The position numbers and the translations under genes were made by a program. A stretch of DNA of 64,000 nucleotides from Perkinsus olseni (lineage: Eukaryota; Perkinsozoa; Perkinsida; Perkinsidae): positions 1 through 64,000 of the forward strand of contig JABANP010000164.1 in the NCBI GenBank assembly GCA_013115135.1, written 5' to 3'. How positions within the stretch are numbered: position 1 is the first letter of the stretch; the number at the start of each line of letters is the position of its first letter. Shown here piece after piece: positions 1-11,032 of the stretch. The notes beneath the pieces were generated by a model, which was given only the letters and a program-made list of their open reading frames with translations, was not told the origin of the DNA and did not search any database.

Positions 1-881
1 CCTCGTCGTCCGACAATGGTTTCAAGATTGAGGCACACGCGCGCGCCAAGATACCGCAGCACCGTCCATTACATTAATAGTTTGAACTCGCGAAGCGAAA
101 ACATAACAGTCTCTCACACATACCACTCGAACGACGCACGAAGTGTTAGAATAACCGTAATTGGTGAACCTGAGCCATTGAAAATTCCAACCTCGAAGCG
201 TCCTCAGGACCGTATTTTTGAACTCGAAGACAATGAGAATGTCGCTCAATCATCGAACTTATTGACAAGGAAGGCTCTCCAAGTATTGAACACTGTCACC
301 AACTCAAGAAAACTCATCCGCAGAAATTCCTTCGAATGAACAACCATCAGTTCAAGCAGCACTTCTCATACGCAACGATCGATAATGCGGTGACATCCAG
401 AACAGCGCCGAGCCCGATAACATCTTACAGACGACAGATACCCGAAAGCCACAGAGATAGTACAAAAGGAATGAACCTCTAAAGTTGCTATAAAATTCCA
501 CTGGGATAGAGAAAATTACGGAGAATACGGCACCTCCATATGGAGAAGACGTACTCCTCATGGCTGATGTAATAGTGGGTTTTTTGTTTTGCTCTTACGA
601 AAAGATGAGCGACAACCAGCGGGCTCCGCCACGCATGCAAAGCGGCTGTGGGCTGAATTCTAATACACCAACAGTGTCTTACTACGACCAATGTCTACAA
701 CAGTCTCGTCCAAAACTTATCTCGGAAACAACAGTGGCATTTCTCAGCTAAGATCAGATAACAACAGCGGCCACTTCTAACGAGTATGAACGAAACCGGT
801 CGTGACAGTGTTAGTCGAAGAGGATGGGATAGAGTTGATAGAGAACGGTAGCGCAGCATGAGGTAGACTCTAGGATGGCGA
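1..881. other. No supported gene
   Basis: Open frames occur on both strands, including a plus-strand frame at about 16-339, but none shows a signal peptide, domain or coherent exon structure that I can defend. The stretch precedes the minus-strand secreted-protein cluster and may hold 3' exons of its first member. Confidence 0.3.
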
Positions 882-1178
882 CTAGCGCTCCACGCTCGTG
901 CCAATCTCGATGGCTTTCAAGACCTCGTCCAGACCTAACAGCGACGGAAATGAGCTGCTTGTGATGTAGCGCGACTTACTAGGGCTCTTTCTCCCGCCCT
1001 TTAAGGACGCCTTCGGCAAACCTAGCGATGAAATCACTTGGTCAATATCAACCTCAGCCTGGTTTCCAACTCCCATCACGGGTGGGGATCCGCCGCTGCC
1101 ACCAGAGCGAGGCAACGCAAAAGCAGTGAGAAGGACATTAGCGACCAGACGCAGCACGAGGCGACGAAGGAAGCCCAT
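882..1178 (-). CDS. Small secreted-type protein, cluster member 1
   Basis: About 98 residues. I start at the ATG at 1176-1178 because the longer frame begins with TTG. The N-terminus MGFLRRLVLRLVANVLLTAF is a basic plus hydrophobic signal-peptide-like stretch. After it comes a glycine/proline-rich segment and then a motif, IDQVISSLGLPKASLKGGRK, that resembles the block in members 2, 6, 7 and 8: an acidic/hydrophobic helix start, S/T-S-L, a small residue with K/R-A-S-K, then basic residues. Function is unknown. The likely fate is the secretory pathway. It could be only the first exon of a longer gene. Confidence 0.5.
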   Translation of the reverse strand: MGFLRRLVLRLVANVLLTAFALPRSGGSGGSPPVMGVGNQAEVDIDQVISSLGLPKASLKGGRKSPSKSRYITSSSFPSLLGLDEVLKAIEIGTSVER

Positions 1179-1648
1179 TTTACCGACGAGAACGACGGCG
1201 ACACAGCCGATGAGAAGGCAAAAGCGCAGAGTTCCTGACAAAATCTCGTCACACAATCCAACTCAACTACCATGTAAAGAGCACCAAAATACACGGCTAG
1301 GTTGTGTATGCGTGCAGCGACCGTTTTACCACGCCCCGACGATAATAGTAGCAATAAGCAACTTGTGTGGCCTTGAATGATGGCCATTCTGTCAACGTAG
1401 AACAATAAAATTTATATGCTCTAGACGAGCCAACGGTGTACGGGACGACGAGGGACCAGCGACCCAATTTAGGGTCCATGGAACGGTTCCAAAGTGGGAA
1501 AAAGTATAATCGTCTCAGCAAATTATCAGGAAACTGTACGTTACCACTAAGAACGACGATGTTGCGATGGGCGGAGACTTGCTGCCGCCGAGACGAATGC
1601 CGGGTGACAGTTCACTTCTACGACGAAAAAGGAGGATGTCCATGAGGC

Positions 1649-1957
1649 TTATTTCCACCGACAAACACCGAAACAATCATCGCCATCTCGGGCCAACTTC
1701 AAGGGCGCGCAGCACACGCTTGTAGTCTGAGAAAAAAAGGCAATAGGACAACTGCGATTGGAAACTTCGTTGGAGAGGGGGGGGAGGGGTGAAACCTCAC
1801 TCTCAGCATCCTTAGTAAACTTCGAGGCCTGCCTTCCAGCGACGTCGGCCATCATCTGTTCGTAAATTTCCAATACTCGAGCTCCTGGGGACATGAAGGG
1901 TTGCACCGGCGTGGCGAGGCACGACAGAAGGAGCAAAGCGAACCAGCGGAGTTGCAT
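1649..1957 (-). CDS. Small secreted-type protein, cluster member 2
   Basis: Starts at the ATG at 1955-1957 (the longer frame starts at GTG). MQLRWFALLLLSCLATPVQP is a textbook signal peptide with a cleavage site after A-T-P-V-Q-P or nearby. It is followed by EIYEQMMADVAGRQASKFTK, the cluster motif. A good 5' splice site (GTGAGG) begins at 1800, so 1801-1957 is probably exon 1 and the rest of this frame may be intron. No known domain. Same strand and similar architecture as its neighbours. Confidence 0.5.
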   Translation of the reverse strand: MQLRWFALLLLSCLATPVQPFMSPGARVLEIYEQMMADVAGRQASKFTKDAESEVSPLPPLSNEVSNRSCPIAFFSQTTSVCCAPLKLARDGDDCFGVCRWK

Positions 1958-3139
1958 GATCGGGACGAACGACACTGAGGCAAATCAGAACATCGAACTG
2001 ATGCACTCGAGATTGAGTACAACGCAAGGTGAGAAAAAAAGTAATGAAACCACGAATGAAATGGGGTGATCACGATTACAACGACACCAATAGGTATGTT
2101 ATATCATAACAACCAGTGAGGGAGCATTCCCGTCGTGGTGACACAGACGGTGACACTACAGCACACTGGCGGCCACGACACTAACAAGTTCCAAGCAGTA
2201 GACTGGAGTGCAGTAGATGAGTACATACAAAAGATGACATCAATCATCATATTAACCGCAAGAATCTACGAAGGCTCCACCGAACGCGAAGGCCGCTGTT
2301 CCCCACATCCGCGACCTGGGCACCGGCAGACTTGAAAACAGGTAGGCATGAAATTGACGATCTTATAGCTATGGTATGTTTTGATATGAATGTTAACAGC
2401 AGCAGTATTAGTGGTGGTGGATTGCCTCGCTCACATTGATGAGGAAAAGCTAGGATGTCGTTCGATCGTTCAAGCCTAGTCGAAGTCATCAGGAGAGAAG
2501 CAAAGCACCATTAAAGGCACCTCAGAAAATTGCCGAAGACAAAACTATCGTGTTTTATCAACAGCAACCTTCGCCGCCCGATCTACGGTGCAGACAGCCC
2601 AGCCTTCCGTCGGCGCTCATAGACAGACCATACCGCAGCACATGACGTGCCTTACAGGGTGATGGCGATGACCTCGAGAACGACTTGGCTGCCTAGGGAC
2701 CAGAGAGCCAACAGCGAGAAGAGAAAGAGTAAGCTGCAGTACGGGAAACAACAGTACAGAAAACTATCGTGGTGATCTACAGTGTACTCGTACCGCGGGT
2801 AACAACAACAGCAGCAGCAATAGTAGTTTTCGAAAACAGAATCGGTTCAAAGCAAACTGGACTTCTACTACTTCGCGAGACAAACCGTATCATGTAGTCC
2901 AAAGGTGTAGCAAGTGACCATAAAACGCTCTGTTACAGCACCAGAGGAAGCAACTGAAATACAGTGCTCCGCCCGGACGCAACAGCACAGCCGGACCAAC
3001 ACGGCCAAGCAACCACTTCGAAACCGAGCCAGTCGCTTGAGCAAATGGTCGGGTTTCAACCAGTAGACTGACTACAGCATAGCATCGCAATCCGACCACA
3101 GAAATGTGGTATAAGACAGCTAATGTTGATCATCGAGAA
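1958..3139. other. Intergenic with a possible secreted-gene exon remnant
   Basis: No complete gene is seen. On the minus strand at about 2656-2775 an open frame encodes a very hydrophobic run (SLLFLFSLLALWSLGSQVVL) ending at a 5' splice-like GTAAGG at 2655. It has no in-frame ATG, so it looks like a remnant or an internal exon of another cluster member. The rest shows only simple CAG/AGC-rich tracts. Confidence 0.3.
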
Positions 3140-3498
3140 TCAAAATGTAGCACTGGAAATTCCGGCGAAACGGCAGTTGGAACGTGCAACTGTTGAAGTC
3201 CTCCGGAAAGCCTCAGGCGCTAGTCTCGATACACGACCAGTAGGACGATGATGATGACCATCATCACCAGCATGGAGTAATTCACAATTTTTACAAAGCT
3301 TGGCGATATTAAAAAGTTTGCTACGAAGCGAACTGTGCAACAACAAGGGAATAAGAACGAATCCCGCAAATGCTTTGCCGAGTAACTTCTGATTGAAAAA
3401 ATGTAAAACACTCTGCTACACTGGGCCGCAGTAGCGGCTTCAACAGCAACGATGCTTGTCAACGTGAGGAGCAGCAGAAAGGAGGAGCTTGTCGCCAA
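3140..3498 (-). pseudogene. Secreted-type cluster member lacking an ATG (member 4)
   Basis: The frame around 3440-3500 reads a clean signal-peptide core (SSSFLLLLTLTSIVAVEA, cleavage after VEA) but its first codon is TTG and no ATG lies upstream in frame. A 20-bp palindrome (3518-3537) sits just upstream, where a start would be expected. A second coding-like stretch at 3140-3230 (LAPEAFRRTSTVARSNCRFA) ends with a stop and could be exon 2. Either the gene has lost its start, or its first exon lies further upstream. The cluster motif is not evident in this copy. Confidence 0.35.
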
Positions 3499-3736
3499 AA
3501 TAGAGAGGTAAACACTGATTCACGACTTGTCGTGAATAACCTCTTCCCTCGATCTTGGCGATAATGGGGAACTCTCTAATCCGCATGGGGAACTTGGTGG
3601 GCCTCTATAGCCTCGAGAATACCAAAAATATCTGACAGAAAACACAGCGAGTAAAAGACGGTGACTGCAATAGACGCAAAGAAATAAACCCACAAGACCT
3701 TCACCTTGGGCCGAACCATTCTCTTTGAAGAATCAT

Positions 3737-4192
3737 CTAGAGCCCACCTGCAGTTTCTCCAGGTCTCTTCTTCTCATCACCCCGGATACGCCTCGAAGAG
3801 GAATACTTCATCGCCTGCCTTGCCTGAAGGGAGCTGACCAACTCCTCGATCTCCTCCGGCATGCTCACGCTCTCATCGGAGTTACCATACACCGAGGAGA
3901 AGCGAGAGGGGTCAGCAGCAGCGGCAGCGGTAGATGGTGATGAAGATGATTGATACAAGAAATGATGGTACGACGTTGGTGTAGTAGTAGGGGTTGGTCG
4001 TGCGTAACGAGCAGAGTCTGGTGGCGGTCGTCTCGTCGTGACATGCGGTGGCGCCACAGCTCGGTCGTGATGACAGCCCAGTGACCCCGTTGCCGAGTTG
4101 TTACCCAAGACGACTTGACCCGAGGTGATCATCAGGATGAAGAACATGACAGGGATGGACAGCCGTCGAAGGAACAAAGCAAGAGAAGCCAT
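3737..4192 (-). CDS. Secreted low-complexity protein, cluster member 6
   Basis: 151 residues from the ATG at 4190-4192; the longer frame begins with TTG. MASLALFLRRLSIPVMFFIL begins a signal peptide that probably ends at VVLG. The middle (residues about 35-95) is rich in proline, threonine, serine and alanine (PTPTTTPT, SSSSPSTAAAAA). The C-terminal third carries the cluster motif IEELVSSLQARQAMKYSSSR, followed by RIRGDEKKRPGE. It reads as a complete single-exon gene and is the clearest member. Function is unknown. A role as a secreted effector or a processed peptide precursor is speculation based only on signal peptide, motif and basic tail. Confidence 0.6.
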   Translation of the reverse strand: MASLALFLRRLSIPVMFFILMITSGQVVLGNNSATGSLGCHHDRAVAPPHVTTRRPPPDSARYARPTPTTTPTSYHHFLYQSSSSPSTAAAAADPSRFSSVYGNSDESVSMPEEIEELVSSLQARQAMKYSSSRRIRGDEKKRPGETAGGL

Positions 4193-5123
4193 GAGAGAAG
4201 GCAATAATGAAAAGCAAATATCCTAACTCCAAGCATGCAAGATGCAAAACAGGTCACCTTCCACTCCTCGTCGAACCAAACGCATTCCTCCTTGCCGAGA
4301 TACTTATTACCTGTCTATTTTGACGCAGGGTCGACATTAACGAAACTGTTTACTAACACACAGTGGGTTCTTTCCATCAGCGCCCACCTTCGCTCCGCCG
4401 GACAGAAAAGCCGTTTTCAGAAATCCTACAGCACGAGGATGGAGACACGGAAGTGACGGAGCGACAGCAGCAACAACTACACGATCAGGCTAACGACGAC
4501 CATACACTACTCTATTGCGCAACTGATGATGACGACATTTATCAAAGATGTGAAGAGATGACGAAGGCATATGAGGACGAAGACGCCGTTGTTGGACCAT
4601 CAGAGGGAGACAGGAGTGCCGCCGTACGGCCGCAACTCCCATGAGCAGACAAAGCTCGTCTGCTGTACCATAAATGAAACATGATGATCGATTTCTTGTC
4701 CTCAATGATGATAATGACGACAACGACTATACATAATTGGGGGTGTACTTCTCAAAAAATCTATTTACTTGCTACTCTCGTTTCTAGGCTCCCGCAAGTC
4801 ACTGAATAGGGGCCGACGCTGGCAACGGCAGTATCAAAAGCTTCTTGTTGTGGAACCAAGTCCACTTGGTTAAGGGGGTGGAACGAAGTCTTGAAGCACA
4901 TCTTAAGAAGCGCTAGTGTTGTCGTCGATGACCTCAAGCACAGATCGGAGACCTGAAAACGTCGTCATCGCCTAAGCAGCGTGGCCAGCAGGGAACACTA
5001 CACGCCTTCTCATGGAAAAATCACAGCGGACGCCCAAGAGATCGCCCCTACTCGTGTCACCTGGTCTACGACCAAGCCGTCGTTGACACTCATGATGTGC
5101 AAAGAGAACTACGGGACTCCATA
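4193..5123. other. Spacer between secreted-type genes
   Basis: Contains a plus-strand frame at about 4363-4644 that is acidic and repetitive (QQQQLHDQ, DDDD). The composition follows CAG and GAC triplet runs, so I do not call it a gene. No other feature is seen. Confidence 0.3.
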
Positions 5124-5387
5124 CTAAGCCATACTTGATTCAGTCATATCCGGCCAGTAGCAGGACGCCACGTGACAAGGACGCCTCAACAAGCCTCTCG
5201 AAGCCCCCTCACCTTTAAGCCTTCTGTCTAGCCTGTGCTGCTTGGCACTCAGGCCAGACATCATCGATGAGTACAACTTATCAACACCTTCCCTGGGCTC
5301 TACGGCATTAACAGGCTGCCACGACGCTGTGATGATTATGAACACAGTCACGATACTCATAATGCTCCAAAAGCGGCGAGAAGCCAT
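5124..5387 (-). CDS. Small secreted-type protein, cluster member 7
   Basis: 87 residues from the ATG at 5385-5387. MASRRFWSIMSIVTVFIIIT starts a strong signal peptide with cleavage predicted after QPVNA. It is followed directly by the motif VDKLYSSMMSGLSAKQHRLD, then RRLKGEG. The C-terminus (LLRRPCHVASCYW) contains two cysteines. It appears complete in one exon. It shares strand and design with members at 0.9-6.7 kb, which supports a tandemly duplicated family that has diverged beyond the motif. Confidence 0.55.
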   Translation of the reverse strand: MASRRFWSIMSIVTVFIIITASWQPVNAVEPREGVDKLYSSMMSGLSAKQHRLDRRLKGEGASRGLLRRPCHVASCYWPDMTESSMA

Positions 5388-6264
5388 CAGGAACCCAACA
5401 GAGCGCAACTGAAGGGGCAACAACAACAGTACTCTTGAAGGCAAGCCCAACCATCAACACGAAATCCAAGACTTCAAAAATGACTCGGTCGACCTCCAAG
5501 CCATCATCTTCGTTAAAAAGCGAATCGCCATTTGAACTCGCTCATTGATAACCATGTCCGTCATAACACAATCGGAGGCGCCGAATCAACGGTTTCTTCT
5601 CAAGAATCGCCCAGTAGCCAAGGACCAGCAGCGATAACCACTCCATGACGGCTGCCGCGAAGGTGGCTCGAGAATCGGGCAGACCCTCGACTTTAACAAT
5701 TCGTCACAATAATACTACGACTGTGCGTTATTTGTAATTTCACATCGGAAAAGCGCACAGGGAACTAGTAAAGACAATGGTAACCAGACACGCGTTGTCA
5801 GCGTCTTCTACAATGACAGTAAAAAAGACCAGTTAAACGTCCTAGTACGGACTCCGCACCGTCACAGAAGAACTACTATGAGCTCAGAAAGTTGATCGTC
5901 TTCGACCAGAACTACAGAACAATTATTGGTACGACGAAAAATTCATAATCACTACTTCTTCACCGATTTCTACTCATGATAATAATACCACTGCTGCTGC
6001 TAATGTGAAAACGATACTCATGGAAAACGATAAGAATGGTGATGATAATAATGGGAAGCCCTGAGCAATGTTTCGCCACGTGCAGCAGCAAAACAGTAAC
6101 CAGTAAAATCGGCTTTATTCGGTTCTTCGATTGGGGGTATTTACCTGCTACCGCCACAGAAGACGGTAAGAATGGATAACAAGAGGGACGCGGTTGTGTT
6201 TTTACAACCACTCTTAGTGTGAGTTCAGTCAAAATCATCGGAAAATAACTTCTTCTTGTAAAGA

Positions 6265-6651
6265 TCAGATAAGACGAGGATAGCCGTAGCAACCATCGAG
6301 GTCAAAGGTCATGAACATCATCACCATCACAGACTGCGGCGACCAGTAACAACGCGCTTGAGCACGCCGAGGATCTCCGACAAGCCTGACGCGAAACAAC
6401 AATGACCAAAAAGCGCTGATCAGCCTTGACCCACTTTCATCAGAGCTGCCAGGAGACCTCCTGTTGGGAATGGCGCTGCCGTTGCGTCTAGTGGTCGCAT
6501 TCTTTGATGCCTTCTTAGCTCTTAACGACGTCATAAGAGTCTCGAGCTCGGTCGAGATGGTCCCACTGGCGGCCGCCGAAGCCGAAGCAATAGTAACAGT
6601 AGAGGGTATCAGCAGCAGGAGGACAGCGAAGAGACGGAAAATGATTGACAT
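6265..6651 (-). CDS. Small secreted-type protein, cluster member 8
   Basis: Starts at the ATG at 6649-6651; the longer frame would add an unlikely leader. MSIIFRLFAVLLLLIPSTVT is a strong signal peptide core with small residues (IASASAAASG) around the cleavage site. Residues about 35-60 read ELETLMTSLRAKKASKNATT and then RRNGSAIPNRR, the best match to the cluster motif. Downstream sequence becomes less protein-like, so an intron may start near GSDESGS (GTCAAGG donor). A TATCTTA hairpin lies about 80 nt upstream of the start. Function unknown. Confidence 0.5.
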   Translation of the reverse strand: MSIIFRLFAVLLLLIPSTVTIASASAAASGTISTELETLMTSLRAKKASKNATTRRNGSAIPNRRSPGSSDESGSRLISAFWSLLFRVRLVGDPRRAQARCYWSPQSVMVMMFMTFDLDGCYGYPRLI

Positions 6652-6731
6652 TCCCAGAGAAGAAGCAGAGGCAGGCCGCAGAAGGGGAAGGCAAAGACAC
6701 TGCAACATATGGCTTGAACTTGAGCTATTTT

Positions 6732-6758
6732 GTATCTTACACGTTCAACCTAAGATAC
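6732..6758. repeat. Hairpin carrying the TCTTAGGTTGA motif (copy 1)
   Basis: GTATCTTA at 6732-6739 pairs with TAAGATAC at 6751-6758. On the minus strand it contains TCTTAGGTTGA. A second copy of the motif (TCAACCTAAGATA on the plus strand) is at 6946-6958. Both lie upstream of the secreted-type gene starting at 6651. Confidence 0.5.
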
Positions 6759-7142
6759 CCGTTTCTGGGACTAACACTACCATACAGCCGTCCCGATAGA
6801 CGCTTTCGCACCCTAAAAGATACTCTTTCTGCACTACTACCAATAATCAAAACAAAATACTCCGACGAGGGGGACATTCCACACAATCGTCATCATCAAC
6901 AACGCAAATCATTCGCCTGTCCCTCTTGAGTGCCAACAACCATCTTCAACCTAAGATACACTCAGCAGGGTAAGCCTCTGCACAGAAGCACGTCAGACAA
7001 TCCCAGCTGATGACCGCGTACAACACAAGAAACAATAAAGCAACACCCCTAACCCAAGATAATATCGGCCTGAATCTCACAGGTGTCGTCTCAAAATTCC
7101 TGCGATTAGCGCGCGCCCGAGTAATCGATTCTCCAAGTTGGT

Positions 7143-7370
7143 CTACGGAAGCGCGTCACAAACCGACAAGACTGCATTCCTCGTAGAATCCTTGATTACG
7201 GGAGAACTACATTCGTCGTACTGCGAGGCTTGGAGTCCGATCCCAAGCACTTTTCCGCTTGCCTTGAGGTCACCGGCGCAGGCCAACTCACTGAGTGTGC
7301 CGAGCCTCACGCTGGTCTATCATACATTTAGAATTTCACCTCCTACTGTTGCTTCTCCGCTGTTGCTCAT
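7143..7370 (-). CDS. Possible two-exon small gene
   Basis: After an intron-like end (tgatag) at about 7316 the minus strand reads a smooth, protein-like frame (VRLGTLSELACAGDLKASGK, then VLGIGLQASQYDE) of about 57 codons to a TAG at 7143-7145. Upstream, an ATG at 7368-7370 opens a short frame that joins it in phase if a 30-nt GT-AG intron is removed. An intron of that size would be very short, so the model is uncertain. No domain recognised. Confidence 0.35.
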
Positions 7371-9543
7371 AGTCAACGCAAGGTGGGAAGGAGTGTGTTG
7401 CATTCCTTCTAGTTTCCCTAAGCTCACTCTCTGGAGTGGAATCAGCTATGCACGCGTGCACAAGACGATCGGGCATAATGGGTAACACCTACCCACTCAA
7501 CTAAACTCTCAGGTGAGGTCACAGCGAGTCACCATCACATGAGCTGTTGGTAAATGACGAGAGCGACAATGATGGTGGGTCTACGATTTTAACAATATGA
7601 CCCTGTACGCAGGCTTTGTTGAGGGCTGCGAGGCCGCCCCTGCTTCGTCGGAGGTACGGGGTAGTCCGTGTACTTCCCCCAAGCGGCGCGCGTCTTTGCT
7701 CCAGCCGGTTTACTTGACGGTTAAGTACGTCAACTTGGTACTTCAACCTGCGAGGGATGCCGATGTCACGAGACGAAGTATTCTGCTTCCGAGAACTAAT
7801 CGTACCACAAGCGGTGAATCACGAAATGAATTCTCTAAAGAACGTATTTGTTGAACCCCAGCCCAAGCTGGTTTCACTTCTGTTGCCACGTTCCAACGGA
7901 TTTTCTCATAAAATGCGCATTGAGATCAAAGAGAAACCGGAGACAGTCTACCCTTGGGACCGTCACAAAAGATTCCCTCTCGTTGAAACAACCAGAAAAT
8001 AGACGCTAGACGGGGATTGTATTGAATAACCCCGTAGGGAACAAATATGAAACCTGGTGAGATGGGTGTACTGAAATACTGGTGCACGACTACTCTTACA
8101 CCAGTCCAGCGTGGACACGCCTGGTGGTAGGTATAGCCTGGGCCTTGCTAGAGACAAATTGTGACGAACCCGGTGAGCCACTTTCGGACGTATTTGAGTC
8201 ACCAGCGAGGCTAGCGAGAAGCCGTGGCAATAGAAGTCTTAATGAGGACAGACATCGGGTATTAGCTCCGTTTCGAGCAGGCGCCGAGAACAAAGAGACC
8301 ACTTTTACGAAAAAACAAAGCATACCAAATTTCACAATTCTTTTGGTGATGATGTAATTCAGGTCCTGAAACTCTCCGAGTATGGTGATCCCTCATACAT
8401 AAATGAAAACCGTCAGGACGTTAGCATTTTCAACGTTCTAACAGTTAGAGTTTTTAATCCTAAGTTAACATGTTAGTTTTCGTTCTAAACTCTCTGGCAC
8501 CCTCTAGTGCGTCTGAAACGGCAAATTTTTGCTTGTTTCGAGAAATTTGCACTTTTTGGGTATATATGAGAGCTGAGCCATAACGAAAGGACAGAATTAA
8601 TTTCGCTCATACAAGGTGATCCGAAAGAGGGCCGCCCCGCTTTTTGGATAACACTGTAATTTATCCACTTTGGCCCTCGAAAACTGCTTTTCATCTGATT
8701 CCGAGTCGGTTGCCATTATTCTCCCCAGAACGAGTGAAACCCCAGGCGTCAAGTCCGGTGATGCAACAAGTAATTTTCCAGGGGTAAAAGAAAGCAGCCG
8801 CGGTCGTAAAAGCCTACTTGCCGACATCTTCCACAATGGAGGGTAAATCTCGTACAGTAGGGCGGAGGTCAATCTCCACGCAGCCCTCAAGTTCATTTTC
8901 ACAGACCTGCACTCCTACAGACGGTCGCTCATCCTGAAGCAACAACTACTCAGGAGAACATAAGCTAGAGGTGTCAGAAAAATCTCACCCAGGATCTGAG
9001 GTTTTGTGGTCGGTCGCAGTTTCTCAAGTCTGGCAATGTATACCGGAACCACACGGGAGGGCGCCTCTTGTTGTTGACTGATGATGACTCTATACGACCA
9101 GCACGGCGCAAACCGCGAGCAACACGCCCCGGGACGTGACTAGTCACCATTGATTCATGCAAAACACAGCAGTACTAAATGACAACGATGATGATGACGA
9201 CCTACGAGCACTGATTTCAGAATCTCAGTAGAGTTATCGCGGGCAACGTGATAATCCGTCACAATCACGACTGATGGATGGCGGATCTTCCTTCTGAGGC
9301 CTTTGAAGGAAACATCGATCTTCTTCCTCTTCGTGCGCAGCACCCCTTAGCCAGTAGAGGGAAGAACGTATCGCTCAGGAGCGCTCTTTGCTCACCCGTT
9401 GCCCGGTCCTGCCTCCCAAAACTGTTGATGAACACCACAGAACAGACTTCAAAATAGCTACACGTTCCCATTGACGACGACGTTGCAATAATAGTATTAT
9501 AATAATCTACAGTCCCCTCCTGCAGCCAGCCTCATCATCGTCC
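7371..9543. other. No supported gene; transposon-end palindrome inside
   Basis: Several open frames exist (for example minus 8096-8323, with a weak signal-peptide-like start) but none is convincing. The only structure I can support is the small inverted repeat at 8610-8658. Confidence 0.3.
8610..8658. mobile_element. 49-bp inverted repeat resembling fused Tc1/mariner-type ends
   Basis: The left arm TACAAGGTGATCCGAAA and the reverse complement of the right arm, TACAGTGTTATCCAAAA, match at 13 of 17 positions. Both arms begin with TA, the target dinucleotide of Tc1/mariner elements. A related end (TTCTGGATCACCCTGTA) occurs alone at about 16695-16711. This looks like a deletion derivative that kept little but its two ends. 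No transposase is present. Confidence 0.4.
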
Positions 9544-10523
9544 TCACAGCACACCAACGCCGCCAAATCTTGCTTCCGTGAACTCGTTCTCAGCCTTCAC
9601 CTTCTTAATTTGCTCCAACAACAGCTCACACTCAAGTTCGAGTTTCCGCTTGCGCAGCATGCCTTCCCTCGTCTGAATGGGTCCGTTGGAAGCGTGCAAC
9701 GCGTGTGTGAAGCCCGCGTTAGAAGATGCCGTGCTCGCGAAATCATCATGGACCCCAGCCGGGACGATGTGGCCACCACCAGCGACCTCTTCCCCTGGCG
9801 GGTTCCACAATATGAACTCGTTGGCGAGATTAATAAGATACACCGGTATCTTGTTTTTAACGTATCCAACTTCCCTATGTTCCTCGATGAGCTTCTTAAC
9901 CCTCGATACCAAATTATCCATTTTCTTTCGAACTTGCAACACCGTCTTCGGCGACCCAGGGTTCATCTCGTTCAGAGCTTCCGTGAAGGAATCGAAGGCA
10001 TTGGCCCTCTCGACTGACAAGACACCCTCATGCGATCAGCACGTGCGCGTCGGGCTACCTTGCGCCTCCGGTCTGCGGCTCTTCAGGACTGATCGGTTCC
10101 GAATGATAAGCTCGACGAGCATGACGTTCTCGCTCTCGGTAAAGTGGGATTTAGGCTTGAACCCACCTGAACACACAGATGGTGAGCTTTCTTATCAAAA
10201 TTGCGCTCATAGCGTAGCAGGCCGAAAAGTAGAAGCGCTCGAGGCCTTCACCACGAGCGTCAAGAACGAGCGTGTGTCACCCTCCTTATCAAAGGGCAAC
10301 AGGGCGAATGATCATGTATTCTATGCTTTTCTTGCGTTGGTTGCTTACCGTGAGTCCCTCGTTCACCACCGGTGACACCGCTCTTCCTCTTGACGCCCCT
10401 AGAGGGCGGCGTTACAGGGTTGGCCAGCCCTTGGGGGAAGGCCCCCTGCTGGGTAGCAAGCTCGGAAATCACGGCATGATCGATGGGCCCCACGGAGTCC
10501 TCCACGATGATTTGATCGGCCAT
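9544..10523 (-). CDS. Myb/SANT-like DNA-binding domain protein
   Basis: Three exons that splice in frame: 10349-10523, 10059-10166 and 9544-10013, giving about 250 residues. The start is the ATG of MADQIIVEDSVG. A basic patch (RGVKRKSG) is a possible nuclear localisation signal. Exon 2 and the start of exon 3 read FTESENVMLVELIIRNRSVL, then SRRPEAQVERANAFDSFTEA, then TVLQVRKKMDNLVSRVKKLI. This is the tri-helical pattern of the Myb/SANT-like DNA-binding family that includes MSANTD proteins and the partner protein of Harbinger transposons. The C-terminus is a predicted coiled coil (RKRKLELECELLLEQIKKVK), as is usual in that family. The intron between exons 2 and 3 is 45 nt with canonical borders. 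No Harbinger nuclease lies nearby, so it could be a host regulator or a domesticated transposon gene. Confidence 0.75.
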
Positions 10524-10625
10524 GTGGAGAAATCTCAAGACGCTAAGGCGACAGAGAGTGATCGTAGGCAACGAGTGCTCAAGATTCACTCGCGTATCGA
10601 TTATTCGGGCGAGCGAGATATGAAT

Positions 10626-10682
10626 CCGGAGAATAGGCGGCACTCGGGATCGAACCAGGGACCTCCTCCCCAGCGTGCGCAT
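10626..10682 (-). other. tRNA-like B-box sequence
   Basis: Read on the minus strand, GGTCCCTGGTTCGATCCCGA is a near-consensus RNA polymerase III B box (GGTTCGANTCC) in a T-arm-like setting. No full cloverleaf can be folded by eye. It probably belongs with the other tRNA-like fragments in this window. Confidence 0.35.
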
Positions 10683-11032
10683 GCGTGCAGAATCTTTGTG
10701 TTGACGCTATGGGGCCGATCGATTGTTCATCAGGCACGCCGTAGATCTGCACTGCTCTGCAGCGATATAAATGCAACGTTGAAGATGATGCTAATGTCGT
10801 TTTTCGACTCAATGATAGGCCCGATTCGCCATTGGATCGGCGAGTAAGTGACGAAAACTTGTAGCCAACTTTCTGATTCGAACTCAAGTGGATAATGCTG
10901 ATGATGGTTAATTTATTCAATGATAGGACTGACCCAAAAGGGGTTGAAGTCAATCTGTAGCCAATTTGTCTGAAGCTTACAACAACAGTAAAAACCCGTT
11001 CCGCAGCAGGGCTTGCGAAGAAGCCTTATCAA

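Noticed and set aside
3241..3272. GATGATGATGACCATCATCACCA tract as a regulatory palindrome
   Set aside because: Simple low-complexity triplets; no conserved motif or pairing beyond composition.
4363..4644. Acidic plus-strand open frame
   Set aside because: Its composition follows CAG/GAC triplet tracts. No start context, domain or splice structure.
8096..8323. Minus-strand frame with a hydrophobic start as another secreted protein
   Set aside because: The hydrophobic run is short and interrupted, no cluster motif follows, and the opposite strand is equally open.
9677..10375. 232-codon plus-strand frame
   Set aside because: Antisense to the three-exon Myb/SANT-like gene, whose frame, splice sites and domain are convincing.
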